Assembly (NCBI RefSeq): GCF_026627425.1
Contig: NZ_JAPNLH010000022.1
Span: 1 to 48,807 of the forward strand
Origin: Arthrobacter endolithicus
GTDB taxonomy: Bacteria; Actinomycetota; Actinomycetes; Actinomycetales; Micrococcaceae
Length of the DNA stretch: 48,807 nucleotides
Direction: 5' to 3'
This document shows positions 39,953-47,766 of this stretch, piece after piece. Every line of letters starts with the position of its first letter. The first letter of the stretch is position 1. The notes under the pieces were generated by a model. It worked only from the letters and a program-made list of their open reading frames with translations. It ran no database searches and had not been told where the DNA came from. The translations under genes and the position numbers were made by a program.

Positions 39953-39969
39953 TTGTAGACTTCCTACAA
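39953..39969 (+). promoter_or_regulatory. TTGTA-N7-TACAA operator ahead of fabD
   Basis: TTGTA (39953-39957), GACTTCC, TACAA (39965-39969). It has the same arms and the same 7-base spacer as the pair ahead of the regulator gene. It is 11 bases past the regulator stop and 69 bases before the fabD start. TACGCA at 39991-39996 is a possible -10 box. Confidence 0.7.
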
Positions 39970-40037
39970 AAGCGCCTCACGAGCTTGGTGTACGCAAACA
40001 CCGATGAAAGAGCGCAATCTTTGGAAAGGTGGGTATC

Positions 40038-41009
40038 GTGCTTGCAATAGTCTGCCCTGGTCAGGGTTCCCAAACTCCCGGCTTCCTTGCACCGTGGCTG
40101 GAGCTGCCCGCCGCAGCAGCACGACTTGAGGCCTTGAGCGAGGTTGCCGGCATCGATCTGGCAGCCCATGGGACAACGTCCGATGCGGAAACCATCAAGG
40201 ACACCGCAGTGGCGCAGCCGCTGATTGTCGCCGCCGGCCTCGTGTCCGCCCACGCCCTATTCCAGTCCGCCGGGCTGCCACCGGTGGAAGATTCCACCTT
40301 GCGGGGGCTCCCGCTGGTACTTGCCGGCCATTCGGTAGGTGAGATCACCGCCGCTGCCCTGTCGGGCGCGCTGAGCGAACACGATGCGCTGATCTTCGTC
40401 CGGGAACGCGCCAACACAATGGCCACGGCCGCGGCCGCCACGCCCACGGGCATGAGCGCCGTCGTCGGCGGGGATCCGGCGCAGGTTCTGGCAGCCATCG
40501 CCGCAGCCGGCCTGACTGCTGCCAATATGAACAGCGTGGGGCAGACGGTTGCCGCCGGTACCCTCGAGCAGCTCCAGAGCCTGGCAGATAACCCGCCGGC
40601 CAAAGCCCGGGTCATCCCGCTACAGGTGGCAGGTGCCTTCCATACCAAACACATGGCCCCGGCAGTCACCGCACTGCAGGAACTTAGGCCACGTCTGAAC
40701 CCCGGGAATCCTGATCCGGCTCTGCTTTCCAACTTTGACGGACAGCCCGTGACCTCCGGTGCCCGAGCCGTCGAAAGCCTGATCGCCCAGGTTTCCCGAC
40801 CGGTGCGCTGGGACTTGTGCATGGAGACTATGGTCTCGATGGGTGTTACGGCGCTGATTGAACTCTCCCCCGCCGGGACCCTGACGGGCCTGGCGAAGCG
40901 GGCGATGCCCGGCGTTACCTGCGTTGCCGTCAAATCTCCCCAGGATCTGAAATCCGCCAAGGAACTGCTTGTGGCCGCGCTGGCCGGGCGGAAAGAAGGA
41001 ACCGAATGA
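40038..41009 (+). CDS. fabD: Malonyl-CoA:ACP S-malonyltransferase
   Basis: This 323-aa enzyme loads malonyl groups onto acyl carrier protein. CPGQGSQTPGFLAPW is the N-terminal signature, LAGHSVGEITA holds the nucleophile Ser99, RERANTMATAAAATPTGMSAVVG the malonyl-binding Arg, and GAFHTKHMAPA the catalytic His. Length is usual. The GTG at 40038 has GGAAAGGTGG upstream; a GTG at 40029 is also in frame but lies inside that site. It overlaps fabH by 4 bp (ATGA), so the two are translationally coupled. Confidence 0.96.
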   Translation: MLAIVCPGQGSQTPGFLAPWLELPAAAARLEALSEVAGIDLAAHGTTSDAETIKDTAVAQPLIVAAGLVSAHALFQSAGLPPVEDSTLRGLPLVLAGHSVGEITAAALSGALSEHDALIFVRERANTMATAAAATPTGMSAVVGGDPAQVLAAIAAAGLTAANMNSVGQTVAAGTLEQLQSLADNPPAKARVIPLQVAGAFHTKHMAPAVTALQELRPRLNPGNPDPALLSNFDGQPVTSGARAVESLIAQVSRPVRWDLCMETMVSMGVTALIELSPAGTLTGLAKRAMPGVTCVAVKSPQDLKSAKELLVAALAGRKEGTE

Positions 41010-42073
41010 GCACTCCCACTCTCCAGCAGAACCCGCTGCGCGAATTCACACGCATCCTGGGCATCGGGGCCTACCGCCCGGACATTATTGTCACCAATGA
41101 CGACGTCTGCCAGTGGATCGATTCTTCCGACGAGTGGATCCGTCAGCGCACCGGCATTGTGACCCGGCATCGAGCCGCCAGGGACGTCAGCGTTGTCGAC
41201 ATGGCCGAGGGTGCCGCCCGCGAGGCGCTCCGTGGTGCCGGCATCGACGCCGCCCAACTTGGCGCCGTCATTGTCTCCACCGTCACCCACCCGTATGCGA
41301 CGCCGTCGGCCGCCTCCTTGCTCGCTGAGCGCCTCGGTGCCACACCGGCCCCCGCCTATGACGTTTCCGCAGCCTGCGCCGGCTACTGTTACGGCGTGGC
41401 GCAAGGAGACGCACTGGTCCGCGCCGGGACGGCCGACTACGTACTAGTGGTCGGCGTGGAGAAGCTCTCGGATGTGATTGACAACCATGAGCGCACCATC
41501 TCCTTCCTGCTCGGCGATGGCGCCGGCGCCGTGGTGATCGGGCCCGCCGAACGCGCCGGAATCGGCCCTACGGTGTGGGGTTCTGACGGAAGCCGCTGGG
41601 ATGCCATCGGCATGACGCACTCCCAGCTCGCCATCCGCGACTTCAGCATTGCCGCAATGAAAAACGAGGACGACGACGGCGACATGGCCGCCGTCGGCGA
41701 GGAACATGCAACCTTGTGGCCGACGTTGCGCCAGGACGGACAAACCGTGTTCCGATGGGCGGTCTGGGAAATGGCCAAGGTAGCAAAGCAGGCCCTCGAT
41801 GCCGCAGGCATCACGGCCGATCAACTTTCAGCGTTCGTGCCGCACCAAGCCAATATGCGCATCATTGACGAGTTGGCAAAACAGTTGAAGATCCCGGATT
41901 CGGTGCTGATCGGACGCGACATTGCGGACGCGGGCAACACCTCAGCGGCGTCCATTCCGCTGGCCACCCACCGGCTGCTGCAGGAAAATCCCGGCCTCAG
42001 CGGAGGACTGTCGCTGCAGATCGGTTTCGGCGCGGGGCTCGTCTTCGGGGCCCAGGTCGTGGAGCTGCCGTAG
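41006..42073 (+). CDS. fabH: Beta-ketoacyl-ACP synthase III
   Basis: This 355-aa enzyme starts fatty acid chains by condensing an acyl-CoA with malonyl-ACP; in actinobacteria it commonly accepts branched primers. The catalytic triad is visible: VSAACAGYCYG (Cys124), FVPHQANMRI (His280) and DAGNTSAASIP (Asn311). A loop rich in acidic residues (KNEDDDGDMAAVGEEH) is inserted around 219-234, a little longer than in the E. coli enzyme. The N-terminal extension of about 12 residues is polar. Overlaps fabD by 4 bp; acpP follows after 118 bp. Confidence 0.96.
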   Translation: MSTPTLQQNPLREFTRILGIGAYRPDIIVTNDDVCQWIDSSDEWIRQRTGIVTRHRAARDVSVVDMAEGAAREALRGAGIDAAQLGAVIVSTVTHPYATPSAASLLAERLGATPAPAYDVSAACAGYCYGVAQGDALVRAGTADYVLVVGVEKLSDVIDNHERTISFLLGDGAGAVVIGPAERAGIGPTVWGSDGSRWDAIGMTHSQLAIRDFSIAAMKNEDDDGDMAAVGEEHATLWPTLRQDGQTVFRWAVWEMAKVAKQALDAAGITADQLSAFVPHQANMRIIDELAKQLKIPDSVLIGRDIADAGNTSAASIPLATHRLLQENPGLSGGLSLQIGFGAGLVFGAQVVELP

Positions 42074-42191
42074 CGGCACCCCCAACCGTGAGCGACAAAG
42101 TCTGCATAGAATTCGGACCACAACCGTGGTTTGATCAACACTGCTTCACCCCCTTACCAACGACAAAATATTACTAGAAAAGGAGCCACTA

Positions 42192-42437
42192 ATGGCTAGC
42201 AACGAAGAAATCCTGGCCGGTCTGGCAGAAATCGTCAATGAAGAAACCGGCCTTGCCCCCGAAGCCGTTGAATTGGACAAGTCCTTCACTGACGATCTGG
42301 ACATCGATTCCATCTCCATGATGACCATCGTGGTCAACGCCGAAGAGAAGTTCGGCGTGCGGATCCCGGATGAAGAAGTCAAGAACCTCAAGACCGTCGG
42401 CGACGCCGTCACCTTCATCTCCGGCGCACAGGCCTAG
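42192..42437 (+). CDS. acpP: Acyl carrier protein
   Basis: This 81-aa acidic four-helix carrier holds growing acyl chains on a phosphopantetheine arm. The attachment site is DDLDIDSISMM, with Ser40 in DSI in place of the commonest DSL. EEKFGVRIPDEEVKNLKTVGDAV forms helices III-IV. AAAAGGAG lies just before the ATG. It sits between fabH and fabF in the standard actinobacterial order. A hairpin at 42479 between acpP and fabF may lower fabF expression, since carrier protein is needed in excess. Confidence 0.97.
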   Translation: MASNEEILAGLAEIVNEETGLAPEAVELDKSFTDDLDIDSISMMTIVVNAEEKFGVRIPDEEVKNLKTVGDAVTFISGAQA

Positions 42438-42478
42438 TTCTTTCGCGACTGACCTACGCCCCGCATCCGCAGGGCAGG

Positions 42479-42516
42479 GAGGATGGCCGGCTTGTCCAAC
42501 GGCACCGGCCATCCTC
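42479..42516 (+). terminator. Hairpin between acpP and fabF, possible partial terminator
   Basis: GAGGATGGCCGG (42479-42490) and CCGGCCATCCTC (42505-42516) make a perfect 12-bp stem with a 14-base loop. No U-tract follows, so read-through into fabF is likely, with processing or partial termination setting the acpP:fabF ratio. Confidence 0.5.
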
Positions 42517-42575
42517 CTACACACGAACTGTCCTGCTGAGCATACGTTTCGTAGGAATTCCCAGAGAGTAGAACC

Positions 42576-43814
42576 ATGGCCCGCAAAGTAGTCATTACCG
42601 GACTCGGAGCTACCACGCCGATTGGCGGCGACGTTCCCACGATGTGGGCGAACGCGCTCATTGGCGTGTCCGGAGCGCATACCCTGACCGCGGACTGGGT
42701 AGCCAAATACGATCTTCCCGTTCATTTTGCCGCCAAGGCTTCCACCCCTGCCACGGAGATCCTCAGCCGGGTCGAGGCCAAGCGGTTGGACCCCTCTAGC
42801 CAATTTGCCGTCGTCGCCGCCCGTGAAGCCTGGAAAGATTCGGGCATCACCGAGGTAGACCACGACCGTCTCGCCGTAGCCTTCGCCACCGGCATCGGCG
42901 GGGTCTGGACCCTCCTTGATGCCTGGGACACGCTGCGCGAGAAAGGCCCGCGCCGTGTCCTGCCGATGACGGTTCCGATGCTGATGCCCAATGGCGCAGC
43001 CGCCGCCGTCAGCCTCGACCTGGGCGCGCGAGCCGGGGCCCATACGCCGGTGTCCGCTTGCGCCTCCGGTACCGAAGCCCTGCACTTAGGACTGGAATTG
43101 ATTCGATCCGGTAAGGCCGATGTGGTCATGGCCGGAGGCGCCGAAGCCGCCATCCATCCGCTGCCGATGGCCTCGTTCTCCTCGATGCAGGCGCTTTCCC
43201 GGCGCAACGACGACCCGGAACACGCGTCCCGTCCCTACGACCGGGACCGCGACGGCTTCGTCATGGGCGAAGGAGCGGGCGCTCTGGTCCTCGAGGCCGA
43301 AGAGCATGCGCTGGCCCGCGGCGCCCACATCTACGGCGAACTGGCCGGCACGTCCGTTACGGCCGATGCCTACCACATCACGGCGCCCGATCCGGAAGGG
43401 CTCGGTGCCACCCGGGCGTTGAAGGCAGCCCTTTTCGATGCCCGCGCGCAAAACACCGACGTCGTGCACGTCAACGCGCACGCGACGTCGACTCCGGTGG
43501 GCGACAAACCCGAGTACACCGCGCTGAAGGCAGCCTTGGGCAGCCATGTGGACAACGTGGCCGTCTCCGCCACTAAGTCCCAAACAGGGCACTTGCTGGG
43601 CGCGTCCGGAGCCGTCGAGGCGGTCATGACCGTGCTGGCCGTGTACAACCGCAAAGCGCCGGTGACCATCAACTTGGAAAACCAGGATCCAGAGATTCCG
43701 CTGGACGTTGTCACAACCGCCCGCGATCTGCCGGCCGGCGACATCGTAGCTTTGAGCAACTCCTTCGGTTTTGGCGGACACAATGCCGTCATCGTCGTCC
43801 GGAGCACGAACTAG
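42576..43814 (+). CDS. fabF: Beta-ketoacyl-ACP synthase II
   Basis: This 412-aa condensing enzyme elongates acyl-ACP. KVVITGLGATTPIGGDVPTMW is the usual start. Active-site residues are Cys162 (VSACASGTEAL), His302 (VNAHATSTPVGD), Lys334 and His339 (KSQTGHLLGASG). The FGFGGHN loop near the C-terminus is intact. Last gene of the fab operon; a strong terminator follows the stop by 18 bases. In mycobacteria the equivalent position is taken by kasA. Confidence 0.96.
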   Translation: MARKVVITGLGATTPIGGDVPTMWANALIGVSGAHTLTADWVAKYDLPVHFAAKASTPATEILSRVEAKRLDPSSQFAVVAAREAWKDSGITEVDHDRLAVAFATGIGGVWTLLDAWDTLREKGPRRVLPMTVPMLMPNGAAAAVSLDLGARAGAHTPVSACASGTEALHLGLELIRSGKADVVMAGGAEAAIHPLPMASFSSMQALSRRNDDPEHASRPYDRDRDGFVMGEGAGALVLEAEEHALARGAHIYGELAGTSVTADAYHITAPDPEGLGATRALKAALFDARAQNTDVVHVNAHATSTPVGDKPEYTALKAALGSHVDNVAVSATKSQTGHLLGASGAVEAVMTVLAVYNRKAPVTINLENQDPEIPLDVVTTARDLPAGDIVALSNSFGFGGHNAVIVVRSTN

Positions 43815-43832
43815 AGAACTCGCAGCAAGAAC

Positions 43833-43880
43833 AGCGAAGCGGCCGGGCCTCGGGTCCGGCCGCTTCGCTTTCCTTTGCTT
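43833..43880 (+). terminator. Terminator of the fab operon
   Basis: AGCGAAGCGGCCGG (43833-43846) and CCGGCCGCTTCGCT (43856-43869) form a perfect 14-bp stem with a 9-base loop, followed by TTCCTTTGCTT. It also lies past the end of the convergent DUF3145 gene. Confidence 0.8.
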
Positions 43881-43928
43881 AGTTACGAAATTGCGTAAAG
43901 CGGGAATGGCCGGACATGACCGGTGGAA

Positions 43929-44432
43929 TCAGCCGACCTGGTGAAGCCAGCGCACGGGCGCTCCCTCACCTGCGTGGCGGAACGCTTCCAACTCCTCATC
44001 CCATGCTTCGCCGAGGGCGAGCGAGAGCTCATGGTAAACGGCAGCCGGATCCCCGGCCCCGGACTCGTAGGCGTACCGAATGCGGTCCTCCGTCACCATA
44101 ATGTTGCCGTGGGCATCGGTGACCGCATGGAATATTCCCAGTTCCGGAGTGTGCGACCAGCGGCCACCGTCAACTCCCGCGCTGGGCTCCTCGGCGACTT
44201 CGTACCGCAGGTGGGCCCAGCCGCGCAGGGCCGAAGCCAGCTGCGCCCCCGTTCCCGGTGCCCCGGCCCACGACAATTCTGCGCGCATCATGCCCGGAGC
44301 TGCCGGCTGGGCAGCCCAGTCCAGCTGGGTGCGCCGATCCACTACGGAGCCGATGGCCCACTCGATATGCGGGCACAACGCAGTAGGGGCTGAGTGAATA
44401 AACAAAACACCGCGCGTCATTACAACAGACAT
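43929..44432 (-). CDS. DUF3145 family protein
   Basis: This 167-aa protein starts MSVVMTRGVLFIHSAPTALCPH, followed by VEWAIG-like IEWAIGSVVDRRTQLDW, which identifies the actinobacterial DUF3145 family. The middle has SALRGWAHLRYEVAEEPS and GRWSHTPELGIFHAVTDAHGN, and the end EAWDEELEAFRHAGEGAPVRWLHQVG. Function is unknown. GGAGG lies 5 bases before the ATG at 44432; the frame is open to 44480 but without a ribosome site. Convergent with fabF. Confidence 0.9.
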   Translation of the reverse strand: MSVVMTRGVLFIHSAPTALCPHIEWAIGSVVDRRTQLDWAAQPAAPGMMRAELSWAGAPGTGAQLASALRGWAHLRYEVAEEPSAGVDGGRWSHTPELGIFHAVTDAHGNIMVTEDRIRYAYESGAGDPAAVYHELSLALGEAWDEELEAFRHAGEGAPVRWLHQVG

Positions 44433-44666
44433 TCCATCCTCCATAGCTGTAGGTACGTCTTCCCCAACGACCTTCGGCAATGCTGAAATACTGGAATGCC
44501 ACTGCTTGATGCTGCGCAGGATTGCTGTTCACAGTCCCTGAACCGGCTGCTGATGCGGAACGCGTTTTTTCGTTCCTTGCGTTTGCTGGGCAATGTCTTG
44601 CCCACTTCCTCACATTGTGCCGCATGCTGGCTAATAACGCCAGTGGAATTCCGCCAGTGGCATTAC

Positions 44667-44700
44667 GGCATTGGCGTGCGGCATTGGTGTGCGGCATTCC
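44667..44700 (+). repeat. 13-bp tandem repeat, 2.6 copies
   Basis: GGCATTGGCGTGC, GGCATTGGTGTGC and a partial GGCATTCC follow one another. GCCAGTGG is also repeated just before (about 44638 and 44653). The tract lies 28 bp past the xerC stop in a 295-bp gap (44433-44727) that otherwise contains no supported gene. Confidence 0.7.
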
Positions 44701-44727
44701 CCACGCCTGTGACCGTTGGCCCGCCCT

Positions 44728-45705
44728 TCATGCGCGGGGATGCGCCTGCTGGTAACTGCTGCGAAGCCGGTCGACGGAAACATGTGTGTAGATTTGCGTC
44801 GTCGCCAGACTGCTGTGCCCTAGAATCTCTTGGACAGCGCGCAGATCCGCACCACCGTCGAGCAGGTGAGTCGCCGCGGAGTGGCGCAGAGCGTGCGGCC
44901 CGGTGGCCGAAGTATCTCCGAGAGTCCTAAAAAGACGGCCGACGACGGAACGTACTTGGCGCGGATCGATCCGGTTGCCGCGCTGGCCCAGAAACAGTGC
45001 CACTCCACTGGTGGGCGTCGCCAGTTTCGGTCTTCCGCACGAAAGCCACACATCCAACGCTTTCCCTGCGGGCTGGCCGAAGGGAACGGTACGTTCCTTA
45101 TTCCCCTTGCCGATGACCCTCAGAGTCCGCCGCTGAGGGTCAAGGTCTCCGTGATCCAGCCCGACAAGCTCTCCGACCCGGACCCCAGTTGCATAAAGCA
45201 GCTCAACCAAGGCCAGGTCCCGGATAGCAATAGGGTCTGCGCCTAGGGCCTTGTCCTGCAGTTCCGCAAACAGGCGAGCCACTTGTTGCTGTTGCAGAAC
45301 CCCCGGTAGCGTCTTGTCCCGCTTCGGCGCCTTGAGTCGCAGGGCAGCGTCCAAGGCCACTAGATCCTGCCGTACCGCCCAGGACGAAAAACTGCGGGCG
45401 GTGGCGGCCCGCCGGGCCAAGGTTGCACGGGCCAGCCCGGCGGAGCTTTGCTCCCCCAGCCAGCGGCGCAAGGTTCCCAGCTCCAACGCCGCCAAGGTCG
45501 TTACACCTTCCGTGAGCGCATGAATCAGCAGGCTTTCAACATCGCCTAGGTAGGCGCGCACCGTGTGAGCGGATCTGGCTCTTTCGGAGACGAGGTAACG
45601 CTCAAACTCGACCAGCGCTGAAGAGAACTCCTCTGGTAGCTGGGCAATTTCGGATCGGTCCACCTCCCTACTGTGCGTCCACGGGCGCCATCGGGCAAGC
45701 CGCAT
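44728..45705 (-). CDS. xerC: Tyrosine recombinase XerC
   Basis: This 325-aa site-specific recombinase resolves chromosome dimers at dif with XerD. The N-terminal SAM-like domain has ERARSAHTVRAYLGDVESLL. Catalytic residues: Arg in YATGVRVGELVGLD, Lys in GKGNKERTVP, His-x-x-Arg in GPHALRHSAATHLLDGG, His in LGHSSLATTQ, and the nucleophile Tyr in TQIYTHV. About 15 extra N-terminal residues (RLARWRPWTHSR) may mean the true start is the GTG coding VDRSEI. It is housekeeping rather than mobile, and lies 100 bp downstream of dprA on the same strand, a common actinobacterial order. Confidence 0.92.
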   Translation of the reverse strand: MRLARWRPWTHSREVDRSEIAQLPEEFSSALVEFERYLVSERARSAHTVRAYLGDVESLLIHALTEGVTTLAALELGTLRRWLGEQSSAGLARATLARRAATARSFSSWAVRQDLVALDAALRLKAPKRDKTLPGVLQQQQVARLFAELQDKALGADPIAIRDLALVELLYATGVRVGELVGLDHGDLDPQRRTLRVIGKGNKERTVPFGQPAGKALDVWLSCGRPKLATPTSGVALFLGQRGNRIDPRQVRSVVGRLFRTLGDTSATGPHALRHSAATHLLDGGADLRAVQEILGHSSLATTQIYTHVSVDRLRSSYQQAHPRA

Positions 45706-45805
45706 CGCCGAGTCCGCCGGGAATTATGCACGCCGGTCCCGGCACGGCGCGCCCGTGGCGACCAGTCCCAGCGGCGCGCCCGGGCGGTGCCCCCGGCCGT
45801 GGCTT

Positions 45806-47014
45806 TCACTTTGTGCCCCTGCGGAGTCTCCAGTTGCCGTCAATGCGCTCCGCCAGTCCCATCAATTCCAATCTGCCCAAGCCTGCCAGCACCGATGCAA
45901 TGCCCAGGCCTGCCACGGAAGACAGCTTTTCCGGTGGGCTCCCCTGCCTGGCAGGCAAAGCATCCATGAGAAGTAGATCGTCGACGTTCAGCCCGTCGTG
46001 GGTGGCCGTCGCACCCGTCGGCTCACTTGCCAGATGTTCGCCACATAGGCCGGCAAGCTCCGCCACTTCGGCCGCATCAGTAACGCAGACAGCGGAACCC
46101 TCACGCAGCAATCGGTGGCAGCCGGCCGAATTCGCGCTGAAGACCGATCCCGGCACAGCGGCAACCTGTCGGCTCAGGGAGTCAGCATGATGGGCGGTGT
46201 TCAAGGCGCCCGAGCGCCAGCGTGCTTCCACCACGACAGTAACGGAGCAAAGTGCCGCGATGAGACGGTTTCGCTGCAGAAAACGGTAGCGCGTGGGATT
46301 TGTTCCGGGCGGCACCTCGGCAATCATGGATCCTTCCTGCGCAATGGTCCGCAGCAGGTCCTCATTCCCTGACGGATAGTATCTATCGATACCACCTGCC
46401 ATGACAGCAATGGTGGGAAGGTGCTCATTGCCACCGGCGAGTGCCCCCAAGTGCGCATGAGCGTCGATCCCGTAGGCGCCACCGCTGACAACGGTTATTC
46501 CGCGTTGGGCCAGTCCCTGCGAGATCTGGCCCGTAACGGAGGCACCGTAGTCGGTGTTGTCTCGGGAGCCGACCACGGCCACGCACCTGTTCAACCCGGG
46601 AAGAACGCGGTAGGGGCTTCTGCACCACAGCGCAATCGGTTCGGCTAATCCCAAGTCGGACAAGGACCCCGGCCAATCATCATCCTCAGGAATGAGCAAG
46701 CCACCCCCCAGCCGCCTGATCACGGCCAGGTCCCGCTCCGGCGCGAGATCGTTGATGCGCGGCGCCCATCGACTCATCGAGGATTCCAATCCCATCCAAC
46801 TACGCAGCGCGCCGGCTTCATCCATGAGCCCGGCGATTTTGTGCTCCGTCTCGGTTCCCGCACGCTCTTCGCCCTTGGCGATCCGTATTGCTTGTACCGG
46901 TCCTACGACTCGAATCAACGCCAGTCCGGCGAGATCCGACGGTTCCATCAAGCGCGTGAGGGCGGCCCGGGCCACCGTAACAGCTCCTAATTTACCCTTG
47001 TCCATGCCGTCCAT
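45806..47014 (-). CDS. dprA: DNA-processing protein DprA
   Basis: This protein of about 402 aa has the Rossmann-like DprA fold, which loads RecA on incoming single-stranded DNA during transformation. VAVVGSRDNTDYGASV, VVSGGAYGIDAHAHLGAL, VMAGGIDRYYPSGNEDLL, EVPPGTNPTRYRFLQRNRLIAAL and VVEARWRSGALNTAHHA are the family core, with a winged-helix-like tail (SSVAGLGIASVLAGLGRLELMG). The start is unclear: in-frame ATGs at 47023, 47014 and 47005 are part of a 9-bp repeat coding MDGMDGMD, and a GTG lies at 47041. AGGAGG at 47032-47027 fits 47014 best. It is 3' of the interrupted comM gene. Confidence 0.9.
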   Translation of the reverse strand: MDGMDKGKLGAVTVARAALTRLMEPSDLAGLALIRVVGPVQAIRIAKGEERAGTETEHKIAGLMDEAGALRSWMGLESSMSRWAPRINDLAPERDLAVIRRLGGGLLIPEDDDWPGSLSDLGLAEPIALWCRSPYRVLPGLNRCVAVVGSRDNTDYGASVTGQISQGLAQRGITVVSGGAYGIDAHAHLGALAGGNEHLPTIAVMAGGIDRYYPSGNEDLLRTIAQEGSMIAEVPPGTNPTRYRFLQRNRLIAALCSVTVVVEARWRSGALNTAHHADSLSRQVAAVPGSVFSANSAGCHRLLREGSAVCVTDAAEVAELAGLCGEHLASEPTGATATHDGLNVDDLLLMDALPARQGSPPEKLSSVAGLGIASVLAGLGRLELMGLAERIDGNWRLRRGTK

Positions 47015-47090
47015 GCCGTCCATGCCCTCCTTGCCGTTCACGCCGTCCCGCCGTTCATCCGTTCATCCGTTCATCCGTTCATCCGTTCAT
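47003..47090 (-). repeat. 8-bp repeat (five perfect copies) passing into a 9-bp repeat at the dprA start
   Basis: ATGAACGG is repeated five times without error on the minus strand (47090-47051). A degenerate copy, GTGAACGG, lies at the GTG at 47041, and ATGGACGGC is repeated at the in-frame dprA ATGs (47023, 47014, 47005). The 8-bp part contains the comM stop; each unit read from its ATG gives MNG-stop. Confidence 0.85.
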
Positions 47091-47693
47091 CCCGCGTTGT
47101 CTCATGTTCAGCGCCAGCCCCACCTGATGGCTGCCCGGCTGAGCAATTTGAGCCAGGTCCGCCAGCGTCCATGACAACCGAAGCACTCGGTCATAACCGC
47201 GGGCAGTCAAGACCCCGGATTCCAGCGATGTATCGAGCACCGCAGTTGTCCGCGAAGGGAGTCGGAAGACCCCGCGAAGGAGTTTCCCGCCCACGTCAGC
47301 GTTCCGCATCAGGCCATGGACGCTGAGCCGCTGGCGTTGTCTGGTCCTCGCCGCCGCTACCCTGGCAGCCACCACCGTCGAGCTCTCTCGCTGCTCCATG
47401 CTGGATAATTCCGCAAGGGATACCCGGTTGACCTGGAGCTGAATGTCCACTCGGTCTAGGAGCGGACCGGACAGCCGACCGAAGTATCTCCGGCGGGCCA
47501 TCGCCGTGCAGGTACAGTCCTGTCCTTTCCCCGATGCCCTGCCGCAAGGACACGGGTTAGCGGCCAAGACCAGCTGGAAGCGCGCAGGATAGGAGGCTGT
47601 TCCCGCAGAGCGGTGCAGGATCAGTTCGCCGCTTTCCAGTGGCTGACGCAGGGCATCAAGGACCCGCCGCTCATACTCGGGTGCCTCGTCGAG
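47079..47693 (-). pseudogene. comM: ComM/YifB (Mg-chelatase-like AAA+ helicase), 3' part only; 5' part displaced by an integrated element
   Basis: The surviving 204 codons begin LDEAPEYERRVLDALRQPLESG, the Walker B region, and continue through SYPARFQLVLAANPCPCG (a ComM signature), DRVDIQLQVNRVSLAEL (sensor region) and the C-terminal domain to ALNMRQRGMNG. In an intact gene the codons for the Walker A half would precede LDE. Instead an in-frame TGA (47696-47694) follows immediately and the sequence changes character. ComM is a branch-migration helicase that extends recombination during natural transformation. The upstream half should lie beyond the right edge, on the far side of the element. 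Confidence 0.88.
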
Positions 47694-47700
47694 TCATTCG
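47686..47700. other. Integration junction (one attachment end) inside comM
   Basis: comM homology runs up to the CTC GAC GAG codons (47685-47693, minus strand) and then stops. The integrase gene begins about 75 bp inward. The exact crossover dinucleotide cannot be set without the other end or an uninterrupted comM. Confidence 0.6.
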
Positions 47701-47766
47701 GAAGCACCCCACAAATCGCATGGATAAGAACAATGAACCAACCGCGCTTTGATAGGGATGCCAGAC

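Noticed and set aside
44728-45705. xerC as a phage integrase
   Set aside because: Housekeeping XerC motifs and the dprA neighbourhood argue for the chromosome-dimer recombinase.
45546-45809. 87-codon frame between xerC and dprA
   Set aside because: Mostly an alternate frame of the xerC 5' end, Arg/Ser-rich, no family resemblance.
47051-47090. CRISPR-like direct repeats
   Set aside because: Repeats are 8 bp with no spacers; no cas genes in the window.
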